A stretch of 64,000 bases of DNA, taken from positions 1,946,001 to 2,010,000 of the forward strand of contig NZ_CP090949.1 in the NCBI RefSeq assembly GCF_023823125.1, written 5' to 3'. The notes under the pieces were generated by a model. The model was not told where the DNA came from. It did no database searches and saw only the letters and a list, made by a program, of their open reading frames with translations. A program made the position numbers and the translations under genes. Shown here piece by piece: positions 33,528 to 43,634 of the stretch. The stretch's first letter is position 1, and every line of letters starts with the position of its first letter. The stretch comes from Erythrobacter aurantius. Lineage in GTDB: Bacteria; Pseudomonadota; Alphaproteobacteria; Sphingomonadales; Sphingomonadaceae.

Positions 33528-36500
33528 ATGAATACCAGTCGTACTGCGCCTTCGCGGCGTCTTTTTGCACTCACCACCGCTTCGGGTTTGGCGATGTCCA
33601 TGGCAATCGCCGGTCCTGCCTATGCGCAGGATGCAGACGAAGATGAGGACGTCACCGAAGTTGCTGAAGCCAGCAATGAGATCGTCGTCAGCGGTTTCCG
33701 CGCCTCGCTGGAAAACGCCCAGAACATCAAGCGTGACGCAGACACCTTCGTCGATGCGGTGACCGCAGAGGACATCGGCGCACTGCCTGACCGTTCGGTT
33801 GCCGAAACGCTGCAGCGTATCCCCGGCGTCAACATCGGCCGTTTCGAAAAGACTTCCGACCCTGACCGTTTCTCGGTCGAAGGCACCGGCGTCATCATCC
33901 GTGGTCTGCCGTTTGTCCGTTCCGAACTGAATGGTCGTGACATCTTCTCGGCTTCTAACGGTGTTGTCCTCAGCTTCAACGACGTTTCGCCCGAACTGCT
34001 CGGCCGCGTCGAAGTGTTCAAGAACGTCACGGCTGACATGGTCGACGGCGGCATCGCCGGTACCGTCAATCTCGTCACTCGCAAGCCGCTCGACAATCGC
34101 GGCACCCGCCTGTCGGGCACGATCGAAGCCAACGTTGGTGACCTCGCTGAAGAAACCTCGCCGGGCTTCTCGGTTCTCGGTTCGACCACCTTCGAAAATG
34201 AAGGCGGTTCGATCGGCCTCCAGTTTGGCTATGCTCGTTCGGAACTGATCAGCCGCACCGATGCGTCGCAGCTGACTGACCCCTGCTATCGCGCAGACAC
34301 TCTGGACGGTCCGTGCTTCCGCACGACTTCGGTGAGCTCGGGCGGCGTCGGAGATCCCACCGGCTTCGATTCGTCGAACTTCCCACCTCCGGGCACGGTC
34401 ATTGCGCCCAAGGGTGCGGGTGTCCGCACGACCGGACTCGAGCGTGATCGTGAAGCGTTCAACGCTGTCGTCCAGTACGAAAGCCCAAACCGCGATTTCC
34501 TCGTCACCTTTGAATGGCTGCGTTCGGAAACCAGCTTCGCCACTGACGAAGCCGCGCTGCTCGCGCTCGTCAATGACGATGCGCTGTTCCCGGTCCCGGC
34601 GGCAGGCACGACTTGGGAATTCGACGAAAACGGCATTTTCCAGCGCGGCATTCTCAGCCAGCGCATCGGCGATGCCTACGCCAACCCGTTCGGTCGCGGC
34701 GGTATTCCGCTCGAATCGCTGCGTTTCCAGCGTGATACGCTTGCAACCACGCAAGATTTCTCGATCGACATCGATTGGGAAGTCACCGATCGCTTCCGGG
34801 TCAACTTCGAAGCGCAGCGGATCGAATCCGACCTGCGTCAGGACTCGATCATCGGCGTAATGAGCAGCTGGGCGAACATTGCCATTGATGCTTCAGGCGA
34901 GACTCCGCAGGTCGAATTCCTCGCGCCTCCGGGGGCTCCGAGCGATTACTTCACCAGCGGCCAGAACACCTATTACTGGTTCCTGCTCGACTCGCTCGCC
35001 CGCAACGAAGGTCAACTGGAAAGCGCGCGCTTCGATGCCGAATACGACATCAGCGACACCGGCTTCTTCAAGAGCGCCCGCTTCGGTGCTCGCTGGGCCG
35101 AGCGTGACCGGATCACCCGTGACACCAATTTCAGCACCTGGGGCAACCTTTCGGCTCCTTGGGCTGGCCGTGCAGGCTGCGCTCCGTGGAACGCGGGTCC
35201 GGGCTGTGCTGCTACCGGCGGTTTCCAGCCGGGTCGTTTCTTCACCGGCCTTCCGGGTCAGGAATTCGCGATCGCAGGCGGTGCCTATGTTGATGAATTC
35301 CCTGGCTTCTCCAACTTCCGGTCACCCTTCGCAGACGGGTTCCAGCGCGGCAATGCGCCGACCCCGATCGCGGGCGGTGGCGCGTTCTTCTACGGCGGCG
35401 ATGACTTCCTGGGTGAATACCTCTCGGGCGAAACCGCCAATCAGGCGCGCGAGCTGAACATCTTCTCGCAAACTCCGAACCCGTTCTTCGGCGTTCAGGG
35501 TCGTTTCTTCACCGATATCGCCGGCAACACCACGGCTTGCGACCCGTTCTGCCCGCCTGAAGTTTCGGATGTTACCGAAATCACCAAGGCAGCCTACGCC
35601 CGCATCGACTACGGCACGGATTTCGACAATGGCTGGAACCTCGAAGGCAACTTCGGCGTACGTTTCGTCGAAACCAAGGTCCGCACCGGCGGTCTGATCG
35701 GTTTCCCGAGCCCGTTCGGCTTTGATGACCCCAGCGTCACCAACGGTCAGGGCAACGGTAACGGTATTGTCGAAGTGTCGGAGCTTAACGCTTCCTGCGG
35801 TCGTACGCCTCCGGGGCAGACCCTGCCGGGCTTCTGCGGCCTGTCGGATGCCCGCAAACAGGAATTTGCGGCGGCCTTCACCGGCGATCTGGTGCTCGAT
35901 GATCGCGCCATCACCTTCGATCACTGGCTGCCCAGCTTCAACGCACGGCTTGATGTCGGCGGCGGGCTGCTGTTCCGTGCTGCCGTTTCGAAGGGCATTT
36001 CGCGGCCTGACTTGCAGCTGTTCCGTTCGGGCGGTGCGATTGGTGACAACACCAACGACCTGCGCGCCGAAGGCACGCTGGAAACCGGTCCGTTGTTCCA
36101 GCTGTTCACCGGCAACCGCAACATTCGCCCGGTTGAATCCTGGAATTACGATCTCTCGGTCGAATGGTATTTCGACGATGTCGGCTCGATCACGGTTTCC
36201 GGCTTCCTCAAGGACATTCAGGGTATCGTGAATTCGGGTGTCGATACGGTCGATTTCATTGCGCCGAGCGGCAATCTGGTTGTACCGGTTGAAGTCAACG
36301 GCCCAGTCAATGCCAATGGCGGCACGCTCAAGGGCGTCGAAATCGGCTATCAGCAGACTTACGACTTCCTGCCTTCGCCGCTTGACGGCCTCGGGTTCGC
36401 GGGGACTTACACCTACATTGATGGTGGTCAATTCTCGAACTCCGATCTGGCGGGCAACACCAGCCTGTTCGCTTCATCGCAGCCGCTTGCCGGGATTTCC

Positions 36501-36824
36501 GAGCACACGGTCAACGCCACGGTCTTCTATGAAAAGGGACCGCTGTCGATGCGCGCAGCCTACAACTGGCGTTCGGACTTCCTGATCACGCCGCGCGACG
36601 ACATCTTCCCGTTCTCGCCGATCTGGCAGGAATCGACCGGTCAGCTCGATGCGTCGATCTTCTTCTCGGTCACCGATTACCTGAAGCTGGGCGTCCAGGG
36701 CGTGAACCTGCTCGACGAAGTGACCGTGACGAGCCAGGTCGTCGACTTTGACGGAACCCGGATCACACGTTCGGCCTTCCGCAACGACCGGCGTTACACC
36801 TTCCTTGCGCGCTTCGACTTCTAA
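33528..36824 (+). CDS. TonB-dependent outer-membrane receptor
   Basis: The 1098-aa protein has a long signal peptide (RRLFALTTASGLAMSMAIAGPAYAQ), a short acidic stretch with TonB box EIVVSGFRASLENAQ, a plug domain (VTAEDIGALPDRSVAETLQRIPGV) and a beta-barrel ending FLARFDF with terminal Phe as outer-membrane signal. This is the subclass that imports oligosaccharides in Sphingomonadales and Caulobacterales. Length is typical. The ATG at 33528 is used because the signal peptide starts there; an earlier in-frame start runs through the operator. A strong terminator follows, so it is monocistronic. Confidence 0.95.
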   Translation: MNTSRTAPSRRLFALTTASGLAMSMAIAGPAYAQDADEDEDVTEVAEASNEIVVSGFRASLENAQNIKRDADTFVDAVTAEDIGALPDRSVAETLQRIPGVNIGRFEKTSDPDRFSVEGTGVIIRGLPFVRSELNGRDIFSASNGVVLSFNDVSPELLGRVEVFKNVTADMVDGGIAGTVNLVTRKPLDNRGTRLSGTIEANVGDLAEETSPGFSVLGSTTFENEGGSIGLQFGYARSELISRTDASQLTDPCYRADTLDGPCFRTTSVSSGGVGDPTGFDSSNFPPPGTVIAPKGAGVRTTGLERDREAFNAVVQYESPNRDFLVTFEWLRSETSFATDEAALLALVNDDALFPVPAAGTTWEFDENGIFQRGILSQRIGDAYANPFGRGGIPLESLRFQRDTLATTQDFSIDIDWEVTDRFRVNFEAQRIESDLRQDSIIGVMSSWANIAIDASGETPQVEFLAPPGAPSDYFTSGQNTYYWFLLDSLARNEGQLESARFDAEYDISDTGFFKSARFGARWAERDRITRDTNFSTWGNLSAPWAGRAGCAPWNAGPGCAATGGFQPGRFFTGLPGQEFAIAGGAYVDEFPGFSNFRSPFADGFQRGNAPTPIAGGGAFFYGGDDFLGEYLSGETANQARELNIFSQTPNPFFGVQGRFFTDIAGNTTACDPFCPPEVSDVTEITKAAYARIDYGTDFDNGWNLEGNFGVRFVETKVRTGGLIGFPSPFGFDDPSVTNGQGNGNGIVEVSELNASCGRTPPGQTLPGFCGLSDARKQEFAAAFTGDLVLDDRAITFDHWLPSFNARLDVGGGLLFRAAVSKGISRPDLQLFRSGGAIGDNTNDLRAEGTLETGPLFQLFTGNRNIRPVESWNYDLSVEWYFDDVGSITVSGFLKDIQGIVNSGVDTVDFIAPSGNLVVPVEVNGPVNANGGTLKGVEIGYQQTYDFLPSPLDGLGFAGTYTYIDGGQFSNSDLAGNTSLFASSQPLAGISEHTVNATVFYEKGPLSMRAAYNWRSDFLITPRDDIFPFSPIWQESTGQLDASIFFSVTDYLKLGVQGVNLLDEVTVTSQVVDFDGTRITRSAFRNDRRYTFLARFDF

Positions 36825-36877
36825 GGGGATCCGTCGAAGCCATCCGAGCAATCGGGCCCAGTAACTGGGTAGGGTGC

Positions 36878-36915
36878 AAAGGGGAATCTTGCTTGAGGGG
36901 GCAAGATTCCCCTTT
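36878..36915 (+). terminator. Intrinsic terminator after the TonB receptor
   Basis: AAAGGGGAATCTTGC (36878-36892) pairs perfectly with GCAAGATTCCCCTTT (36901-36915) around an 8-base loop. The A and T ends act as the T-tract in either direction. Confidence 0.85.
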
Positions 36916-37093
36916 CTTGGTTGCCAACCCGATGGCACGACGCCATCGGCTGTGGCACAAATCGATATCCCAAAACGAAGCGGGTGATTGCCTGCATCGG
37001 CCTTTGCCAATAATCGGGATATCGGGATAAAGGGGAGCTGGTTTGCGCTGAAGGGACGCAGTGCAACCGGTCTGAATTGACGGCGAACGGGAC

Positions 37094-38152
37094 ATGGCAC
37101 GGGGTCGAAACAAGTCGGTGACAATCCGCGATGTGGCGGAAGATGCAGGGGTTTCGCTGCAAACTGTCAGCCGCGTCATCAATGACGGGCCGAATGTCCG
37201 TCCGCAGATGCGCGACAAGGTGCAGGCATCAATCGATCGTCTGGGATATGTGCCATCGCTTGCCGCCCAGCGGATGAGCGGATCGCGATCCTACATCATC
37301 CTCGCCATCAATGATCGTGAGCGAACGCTGGCCGACTGGCGCGAGAGGCAGGGCACCGACTGGGTCGACCAGATGCTGCTCGGCGGGATTCTGACCTGTT
37401 CGAAGCATGGCTATCGCATGATGGTCGAACTGGTCGACACGCATATGGACCATGTCGAGCGCGAGCTGGACGGCACGATTTCGGCGCTTCAGCCGGATGG
37501 GGTGATCCTGACCCCGCCTCACTCGGAAAACCGTCTGATCACCGATCTGCTGGAGCGGCGGGGAATTCCTTTCGCCCGGATCGGGTCGACCGAGGATGGG
37601 CCGGGCATTCCGTTGACCATGGGCGATGAGGAAGCCGCCCATCAGGCCACGTCGCGCCTTATTGAGCTTGGCCATCGCACCATCGGCATCATTGCCGGCC
37701 CGCGCGATTACAGCCTCAGCGGATGGCGTGTCGATGGTTGGCGGCGGGCTATGGAAGAGCATGGCTTGAACGCTGACGGGCTGAGCGAGCGCGGAGATTT
37801 TGGTTATGAATCCGGGACAAAGGCGGCCCGTGCGCTGCTGGATCGTAATCCCGGCATCACCGCGATCATCGGCAGCAACGACCAGATGACACTGGCTGCG
37901 CTTGAAGTGGCGCGCGACCGGGGGATGCATGTCCCGCGCGATCTTTCGATCATCTCGTTCGACAACACGCCGATCATCCGTTTTTCGCAGCCGCCGTTGA
38001 CGGCAATCGATCAGCCGATCGCAAAGACAGTTTCGGCAGCGGTCGAAAAACTCATCACGCTTAAGGATAAGCCATACAAGGGCGGTGTGATTGATGTTCC
38101 TGCTAGCCTCGTCGAACGGGCTTCGATCGGTCCGGCGCTAAAGGCTGACTGA
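37094..38152 (+). CDS. LacI-family transcriptional regulator
   Basis: The 352-aa protein begins with the LacI helix-turn-helix VTIRDVAEDAGVSLQTVSRVINDG and hinge helix SLAAQRMSG, then a periplasmic-binding-protein-like effector domain (GVILTPPHSENRLITDL, IIAGPRDYSLSGWRVDGWRRA, AIIGSNDQMTLAALEVARD, SIISFDNTPIIRF). It should repress glycan genes until a sugar binds. Three LacI-type operators found in this locus are its likely targets. The MFS gene follows 8 bp after its stop, probably co-transcribed. The regulator starts 269 bp after the receptor stop, and that gap holds only the terminator and presumably its promoter. Confidence 0.95.
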   Translation: MARGRNKSVTIRDVAEDAGVSLQTVSRVINDGPNVRPQMRDKVQASIDRLGYVPSLAAQRMSGSRSYIILAINDRERTLADWRERQGTDWVDQMLLGGILTCSKHGYRMMVELVDTHMDHVERELDGTISALQPDGVILTPPHSENRLITDLLERRGIPFARIGSTEDGPGIPLTMGDEEAAHQATSRLIELGHRTIGIIAGPRDYSLSGWRVDGWRRAMEEHGLNADGLSERGDFGYESGTKAARALLDRNPGITAIIGSNDQMTLAALEVARDRGMHVPRDLSIISFDNTPIIRFSQPPLTAIDQPIAKTVSAAVEKLITLKDKPYKGGVIDVPASLVERASIGPALKAD

Positions 38153-38160
38153 GCGCGGGG

Positions 38161-39360
38161 TTGCAGGCAATCGACAGTCCCGAAAATCGCCAGCCGATCT
38201 GGTACCTTGCCCTCTTCGCATTGGCCGCGGGGGGAGGAGCAATTGCCTATGTGCCGTTCCTGACGGTCCTGTTGCCGCTCAAGATCACTGCTCTGATGGG
38301 GACGGCGGACGTGCCCGCTCTTGCGCGGGTGACGTTCTTCGGTGCGCTTGTCGCCAGCCTCGCCAACATCGCCTTCGGCATCTTGAGCGACAGGACAAGA
38401 ACGCGCGCTCCGTGGATCCTGCTGGGGCTAGCCAGTTCCAGCGCGCTGCTGATCGCAATTGGACACGCCAGCAGCCTTACCGAACTGGTGATCCTTGTCA
38501 TGCTTTGGCAGGTGGGGCTCAACATGATGTTGGCTCCGTTGCTGGCGCTGGCGGGGGATTGCTTTCCGGACAGTCAAAAAGGCGTGCTGGGTGGCGCATT
38601 GGCGCTGGCGCCTGCGATGGGCGCTGTTGCTGGATCGCTGGTGACTTCCGAACACGTAGTCGATCCGCAGAACCGGTTGCTCACCGTCATTCTGCTGGTG
38701 ACGCTTTGCGTGCTGCCCGCGGCGCTCGCGGCAAGAAACAGGGTGCGTCCGGAACTGATGGAGGAGGCGCCCCCAACACAAGAGGATACAAGGATCGTCA
38801 AGGATCGTGCCACCTTTGCCCGGATGTGGGCTGCGCGTTTCCTTGTGCAGATCGCCGAAGCGGGCCTGTTCGCCTTTCTTCTGTTCTGGCTGCGCTCGCT
38901 GGCAGAGGATTTTCACGAAAACACCGCCGCCAACATCTTCAGCATGGTGCTGATCATATCGGTTCCGCTCGCGCTGTTGCTGGGCCGCTGGTCTGACCGG
39001 CGCGAGCGCCCGATCATTCCGCTGGCGATCTGTGCTCTTGTGATCACCGCGGGGCTGGTTCTGATGGCATTTGCGCGCGAACTGGATGTTGCGATTGCGG
39101 GATATGTGGTGTTTTCAATCGCCGCATCGGTGTTCCTTTCGCTGCACACCGCGCAGACCTTGCGCGTTTTGCCGCAGCCAAGGCACCGTGGGCGCGATCT
39201 CGGCGTGTTCAATCTCACCAATACGCTGCCATCGATTGTGATGCCCTGGTTCACCCTGACTCTGGTGCCGGGCTTTGGATTCACAGGACTTTTCCTGCTT
39301 TTTGCGCTGTTGGCCGGGATCGCCGGAGCGCTGCTTTTCACCATTCCTGTGCGCCGCTGA
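38161..39360 (+). CDS. MFS transporter (sugar-type)
   Basis: The 399-aa protein has 12 predicted helices, with conserved loop FGILSDRTRTRAPWILLGL and a second-half copy LLGRWSDRRERPIIPLAI, typical of glycoside-type MFS carriers. It begins with a TTG codon (38161) and GGGG just upstream; no ATG lies before the first helix. It probably takes glucosides or oligosaccharides across the inner membrane after import by the receptor. It follows the regulator closely. The exact sugar is not inferable. Confidence 0.88.
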   Translation: MQAIDSPENRQPIWYLALFALAAGGGAIAYVPFLTVLLPLKITALMGTADVPALARVTFFGALVASLANIAFGILSDRTRTRAPWILLGLASSSALLIAIGHASSLTELVILVMLWQVGLNMMLAPLLALAGDCFPDSQKGVLGGALALAPAMGAVAGSLVTSEHVVDPQNRLLTVILLVTLCVLPAALAARNRVRPELMEEAPPTQEDTRIVKDRATFARMWAARFLVQIAEAGLFAFLLFWLRSLAEDFHENTAANIFSMVLIISVPLALLLGRWSDRRERPIIPLAICALVITAGLVLMAFARELDVAIAGYVVFSIAASVFLSLHTAQTLRVLPQPRHRGRDLGVFNLTNTLPSIVMPWFTLTLVPGFGFTGLFLLFALLAGIAGALLFTIPVRR

Positions 39361-39400
39361 CACCGCAAAGCTTGCATTCAAAGGCGCGATTTGTAGTATA

Positions 39401-39416
39401 TTGATAACGTTCTCAT
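39401..39416. promoter_or_regulatory. LacI-type operator before the GH3 gene
   Basis: TTGATAACGTTCTCAT, with core AACGTT, lies 44 bp before the GH3 ATG. It matches the sites at 31678 and 33441 and would overlap or follow the promoter. Confidence 0.75.
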
Positions 39417-39459
39417 TTGGGATAAGAGAGCAAAGGTCTTTGGGAGGGACTCTCTGAAA

Positions 39460-41856
39460 ATGCGTAGTAAAGCACGTCTGGTGCTCGCCAGCGCCATCAT
39501 GGCGCTTGCCGTTTCCGGTTGCAGCGAAGGAAGCCTGCAATCGGCCAGTTCAACACCTGTGGCTGTGGCCGCTTCCACCTCTGTTGAAGCTGACAGCGAA
39601 GCCCGCATCGCGGATATCGTTTCGCGCATGAGCCTGGAGCGCAAGATTGCCCAGCTTATCCAGCCGCAGATCAATTCCGTCACGCCGGAGGAAATGCGCA
39701 AGTATCGCTGGGGCAGCTATCTCAACGGCGGCAACGGCGGCCCCTATGGCGACGAATTTGCGCCTGCTTCCGAATGGCTGCGGCTTGCGGACGAGATGTG
39801 GGACGCATCTACCGCGCCTCTGCCCAATGGCGAGCCGATCATTCCGACCATGTGGGGCACAGACGCGGTGCACGGTCACACCAATGTGATGAATGCGACG
39901 ATCTTCCCGCACAATATCGGGCTGGGTGCTACCCGCGATCCCGATATCGTGCGCCAGATTGGCGCGGCAACTGCGGTTGAGATCGAGGTTACCGGCATCG
40001 ACTGGAACTTCTCCCCCACTGTGGCTGTCGCGCGCGACGATCGCTGGGGCCGGACCTACGAAAGCTATAGCGAAGACCCGGTGCTGACCGGACAAATGGG
40101 CGCGGCGCTGATCGAAGGGTTGCAGGGGAAGCCGGGTGACGCAGACTTCCTCGCACAAGGCCGCGTGATCGCGACGGCCAAGCACTTCTTTGCCGACGGC
40201 GGAACCGATCAGGGTGTCGATCAGGGTGATGTGAACGGCGATATCGAAGAACTGATGGCGATCCATGCGGTGCCTTATCCGATGGCGATTGCCGCCGGGG
40301 TCGAGACGATCATGGCCAGCTTCAACTCGATCAACGGCATCAAGATGCACGGCAATCGTGACCTGCTGACGGATGTGCTGCGCGGCGAAATGGGCTTTGA
40401 CGGGCTGGTTGTGGGTGACTGGAACGCGCACGGGCAGATTGCCGGGTGCACCGTTTCGGATTGCCCGCAGTCGCTGCTGGCGGGCCTCGACATCTACATG
40501 GTGCCCGATGATGCGGTGGCGCTCTATGAATCGCTTCTGGCACAGGTGCGCGACGGCACCATTCCCGAAGCGCGCGTGGACGAAGCTGTCACCCGCATCC
40601 TGCGCGTGAAGATGCGCGCCGGGCTGCTCGGCCCTGATGCGCAAAAGCCATCTGCACGCCCCAACGCTGGCGAGTATGAAAAGCTGGGTCAGGCATCGCA
40701 CCGTGCAATTGCACGCGAAGCGGTCGCCAAATCGCAGGTGATCCTGAAGAACGAGGGCGTGCTTCCGATCAAATCGGGCGCGAATATCCTCGTCGCGGGC
40801 GAAGCGGCAGACAGCATCGCGCAGGCTGCCGGGGGCTGGACGCTGACCTGGCAAGGTGGGCGCGAGCTCACCAATGACTATTTCCCCGGCGCGACATCGA
40901 TCTGGGCCGGTATCGAAGAGGCTGCTGTCGAAAGCGGCGGTTCGGCGACGCTTTCAGCCGATGGTTCTTTTGAACAGCGCCCCGATGTCGCCATCGTCGT
41001 GTTCGGTGAACAACCCTATGCCGAATTCGCCGGTGACCGCAAAAACATGGTTTTCGGCGATGAAGAAGGGCTGGAACTGCTGCGCAAGTTCGAGGCTGAA
41101 GGCATTCCGACTGTCTCTGTCTTCCTTTCGGGCCGTCCGCTGTGGATGAACCGCGAATTGAATGCTTCCGACGCGTTTGTCGCATCGTGGCTTCCGGGAA
41201 GTGAGGGCGCGGGCGTGGCCAATGTGCTGTTCGGCGCCGTTCCCGCCACGGGCAAGCTGTCTTTCAGCTGGCCGGCAAGCTGCGAAGGAATGCCGCTGAA
41301 CGGCCCCGACGGCGCGTTGTTCGCTATGGGATACGGCCGCGCTCTTGATGATCACAGCGCGCTTGGCACGCTGAGCGAGGATTGCGGTTTCCTGAGCCTT
41401 TCCGCCGGTTCGGAATGGTATGCCAACGGGCGTCTGGCGGCGGGTGTTTCGGCTTTGGCCGGAGGCAGCGACCTGCCCAATCTGCGCGGCCAGGGCGATG
41501 GCCTTGTAGCCCGCGGGATCGACAAGGATCGCCAGGAAGACGCACGCAGCATCACCTTCGGACCGGGCGGCAGTTTGACGCTGAACGGATCGGGCGAGGG
41601 CGCGTTCGTCATCAGCTATAACCTGCCTCAGGCTCCTGCGGGCCAGGTGACGATTTCCAGCGGCGGCGAGCCGGTTTCGGTCAGCCCGCAACTGACGATC
41701 GCGGCGGGCAAGGGCTGGCGCGAAATGGTGCTCACGCAGGCGTGTCTGGGTTCGTTGGGCGACAGCCTGACGATCGCGACAGACGCTCCGCTGGAACTGT
41801 CGGTGGTTGAGATTTCGCGCCGCGAACTGCCCGCCGGCACGCAATGTTCGTTCTGA
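39460..41856 (+). CDS. Glycoside hydrolase family 3 lipoprotein (beta-glucosidase type)
   Basis: The 798-aa protein begins with a lipoprotein signal (LASAIMALAVSGCSEG, lipid-attached Cys). The GH3 N-terminal barrel has WGTDAVHGHTNV, NFSPTVAVARDDRWGRTYESYSEDP and AKHFFADGGTDQG, with the nucleophile D320 in GLVVGDWNAHG. The second domain contains ILKNEGVLPIKSG, and a C-terminal beta domain follows. This resembles exo-1,3/1,4-beta-glucan glucohydrolases releasing glucose from beta-glucans or cellobiose. Anchored in the outer or inner membrane facing the periplasm, it would finish the oligosaccharides brought in by the receptor. It has its own LacI-type operator. Confidence 0.93.
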   Translation: MRSKARLVLASAIMALAVSGCSEGSLQSASSTPVAVAASTSVEADSEARIADIVSRMSLERKIAQLIQPQINSVTPEEMRKYRWGSYLNGGNGGPYGDEFAPASEWLRLADEMWDASTAPLPNGEPIIPTMWGTDAVHGHTNVMNATIFPHNIGLGATRDPDIVRQIGAATAVEIEVTGIDWNFSPTVAVARDDRWGRTYESYSEDPVLTGQMGAALIEGLQGKPGDADFLAQGRVIATAKHFFADGGTDQGVDQGDVNGDIEELMAIHAVPYPMAIAAGVETIMASFNSINGIKMHGNRDLLTDVLRGEMGFDGLVVGDWNAHGQIAGCTVSDCPQSLLAGLDIYMVPDDAVALYESLLAQVRDGTIPEARVDEAVTRILRVKMRAGLLGPDAQKPSARPNAGEYEKLGQASHRAIAREAVAKSQVILKNEGVLPIKSGANILVAGEAADSIAQAAGGWTLTWQGGRELTNDYFPGATSIWAGIEEAAVESGGSATLSADGSFEQRPDVAIVVFGEQPYAEFAGDRKNMVFGDEEGLELLRKFEAEGIPTVSVFLSGRPLWMNRELNASDAFVASWLPGSEGAGVANVLFGAVPATGKLSFSWPASCEGMPLNGPDGALFAMGYGRALDDHSALGTLSEDCGFLSLSAGSEWYANGRLAAGVSALAGGSDLPNLRGQGDGLVARGIDKDRQEDARSITFGPGGSLTLNGSGEGAFVISYNLPQAPAGQVTISSGGEPVSVSPQLTIAAGKGWREMVLTQACLGSLGDSLTIATDAPLELSVVEISRRELPAGTQCSF

Positions 41857-41885
41857 ACGGAACAGTTTGAATGATGATGGCGCAT

Positions 41886-41918
41886 AAGTCGGCGGGGTCT
41901 CATTGGAGCCGCCGGCTT
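41886..41918 (+). terminator. Hairpin after GH3, likely terminator
   Basis: AAGTCGGCGG (41886-41895) pairs with CCGCCGGCTT (41909-41918) around a 13-base loop. It lacks a T-tract, so termination strength is uncertain. Confidence 0.5.
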
Positions 41919-41993
41919 GTGTGCTAGTCATCTGAAATCGGGGGAATACGACGCGAGGGCAAACAATCTCGCGCGAGGAGAGGGGATCGGCCG

Positions 41994-43577
41994 ATGACGC
42001 TGGAGACAATAGATATCATAATTATCGCGGGCTACGCGCTCGCGCTGCTGGGGATCGCGCTGTTCGTCAGTCGTGAACCGGCAGGGCATGACAAGAATAC
42101 CGAGGATTACTTCCTCGCCGGACGGGCGCTGCCGTGGTGGGCGATTGGCGCTTCGCTTATCGCGTCGAATATTTCCGCGGAACAGATCATCGGCCAGTCG
42201 GGGCAAGGGTTTGCCGTCGGGGTCGCGATTGCGGCTTATGAATGGCAGGCGGCCATCGTCCTGATCATCGTTGCCAAATACTTCCTGCCGATCTTCCTGA
42301 AGCGCAAGATCTACACCATGCCGCAATTCCTGATGCAGCGGTATGGCGACGGGGTGAAGAACCTCATGAGCGTGTTCTGGGTCGCGCTTTACACCGCGGT
42401 GAACCTTACCACTGTATTGTGGCTGGGCGGGCTTGCCGTGCAGTCGCTGACGGGGTGGAGCGTCATGTCGTCGATGATGGCGCTGGCCGCGTTTGCTGCG
42501 CTCTATTCGATCTATGGCGGTCTCAAGGCCGTGGCGCTGACCGACATCATTCAGGTCGTGATCCTGATCCTTGGCGGTCTGGCGATCACCTGGTTCGCGC
42601 TTGACGCGCTGCCGGCGGACGGTGCGGTGGCGGGCTTTGGCTATCTACTGCAGGAAATGCCGGGCCACTTCGAGATGATCCTTGAACCCGATCATCCGGC
42701 CTATTCGGACCTTCCGGGGATCTGGACGCTGCTGGGCGGTTTGTGGGTGCTGCACTTCAGCTATTGGGGCTTCAACCAGTACATCATCCAGCGCGCGCTG
42801 GGTGCCGAGAATCTGGGCGAAGCGCAAAAGGGTCTGGCCTTTGCCGCCTTCCTGAAGATCCTGGTGCCGTTCATCGTGGTGGTGCCGGGGATCGCGGCGG
42901 TGATCCTTGCGCAGCAGGGCGTGCTTGATGGAGCGGCTCTGGCCGAGAAATCGGACCGCACCTATGGCGAACTGATGGCGTTCGCTCCTGCCGGTCTGCG
43001 GGGCCTCGTGTTCGCGGCTCTGGTCGCGGCGGTGGTTTCGTCGCTGGCATCGATGATGAACTCGATCTCGACGATCTTCACCATGGACCTTTACAAGGCG
43101 GCCAAGCCTGACAAGCCAGAACAGCATTACGTGACGGTGGGCCGCATCGCCGCCTTCACCGCCATGGCAATCGCGCTTGTTCTGGCCCGTCCGTTTATCG
43201 GCGGGTTCGAAAGCGGGTTCCAGACGGTGCAGGAATACACCGGCTTCATCGCTCCGGGGATCGTGGTGGTGTTTCTGCTTGGCTTCTTTGACAAGCGTGC
43301 GAATGCCGCTGGCGCCTTCACCGCGCTGCTCGGATCGCTGGCGGTCAACGTGCTTCTGAAATTCGGAATGCCCGATGTACCGTTCATCATCCGCATCTGG
43401 GGCGTCTTTGTGCTGGCCCTGATCGCAGCGATGGTGATGTCGCGGATGACGGCGGCTCCCGAAGAGGAACGCACCGTCAAGCTGAGCGACATCGGTTTTG
43501 CGACCAGCACGCTGTTCAACACGCTGGCCGCAATGACTGTCGCCACACTGATCGGGCTTTACGTCTGGCTGTGGTGA
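41994..43577 (+). CDS. Sodium:solute symporter (SSS family, sugar type)
   Basis: The 527-aa protein has 13-14 predicted helices, and the early region EDYFLAGRALPWWAIGASLIASNISAEQIIGQSG is typical of SGLT/vSGLT-like carriers. SALASMMNS-like Na+ site residues appear in VSSLASMMNSISTIFTMDLY. It should import glucose or galactose-type monosaccharides with sodium. No operator like those of the other locus genes is visible just upstream, so its control may differ. It ends 16 bp before a perfect terminator. The ATG at 41994 follows GAGAGGGG. Confidence 0.92.
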   Translation: MTLETIDIIIIAGYALALLGIALFVSREPAGHDKNTEDYFLAGRALPWWAIGASLIASNISAEQIIGQSGQGFAVGVAIAAYEWQAAIVLIIVAKYFLPIFLKRKIYTMPQFLMQRYGDGVKNLMSVFWVALYTAVNLTTVLWLGGLAVQSLTGWSVMSSMMALAAFAALYSIYGGLKAVALTDIIQVVILILGGLAITWFALDALPADGAVAGFGYLLQEMPGHFEMILEPDHPAYSDLPGIWTLLGGLWVLHFSYWGFNQYIIQRALGAENLGEAQKGLAFAAFLKILVPFIVVVPGIAAVILAQQGVLDGAALAEKSDRTYGELMAFAPAGLRGLVFAALVAAVVSSLASMMNSISTIFTMDLYKAAKPDKPEQHYVTVGRIAAFTAMAIALVLARPFIGGFESGFQTVQEYTGFIAPGIVVVFLLGFFDKRANAAGAFTALLGSLAVNVLLKFGMPDVPFIIRIWGVFVLALIAAMVMSRMTAAPEEERTVKLSDIGFATSTLFNTLAAMTVATLIGLYVWLW

Positions 43578-43593
43578 TCGGCTGACTTGAATC

Positions 43594-43631
43594 AAAAGGG
43601 CCGCGGGTGGATAACCACTCGCGGCCCTTTT
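43594..43631 (+). terminator. Intrinsic terminator after the sodium symporter
   Basis: AAAAGGGCCGCGGGTGG (43594-43610) and CCACTCGCGGCCCTTTT (43615-43631) pair around ATAA with one G-T pair. It ends 3 bp from the convergent tRNA-Pro 3' end and may serve both. Confidence 0.9.
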
Positions 43632-43634
43632 TGC

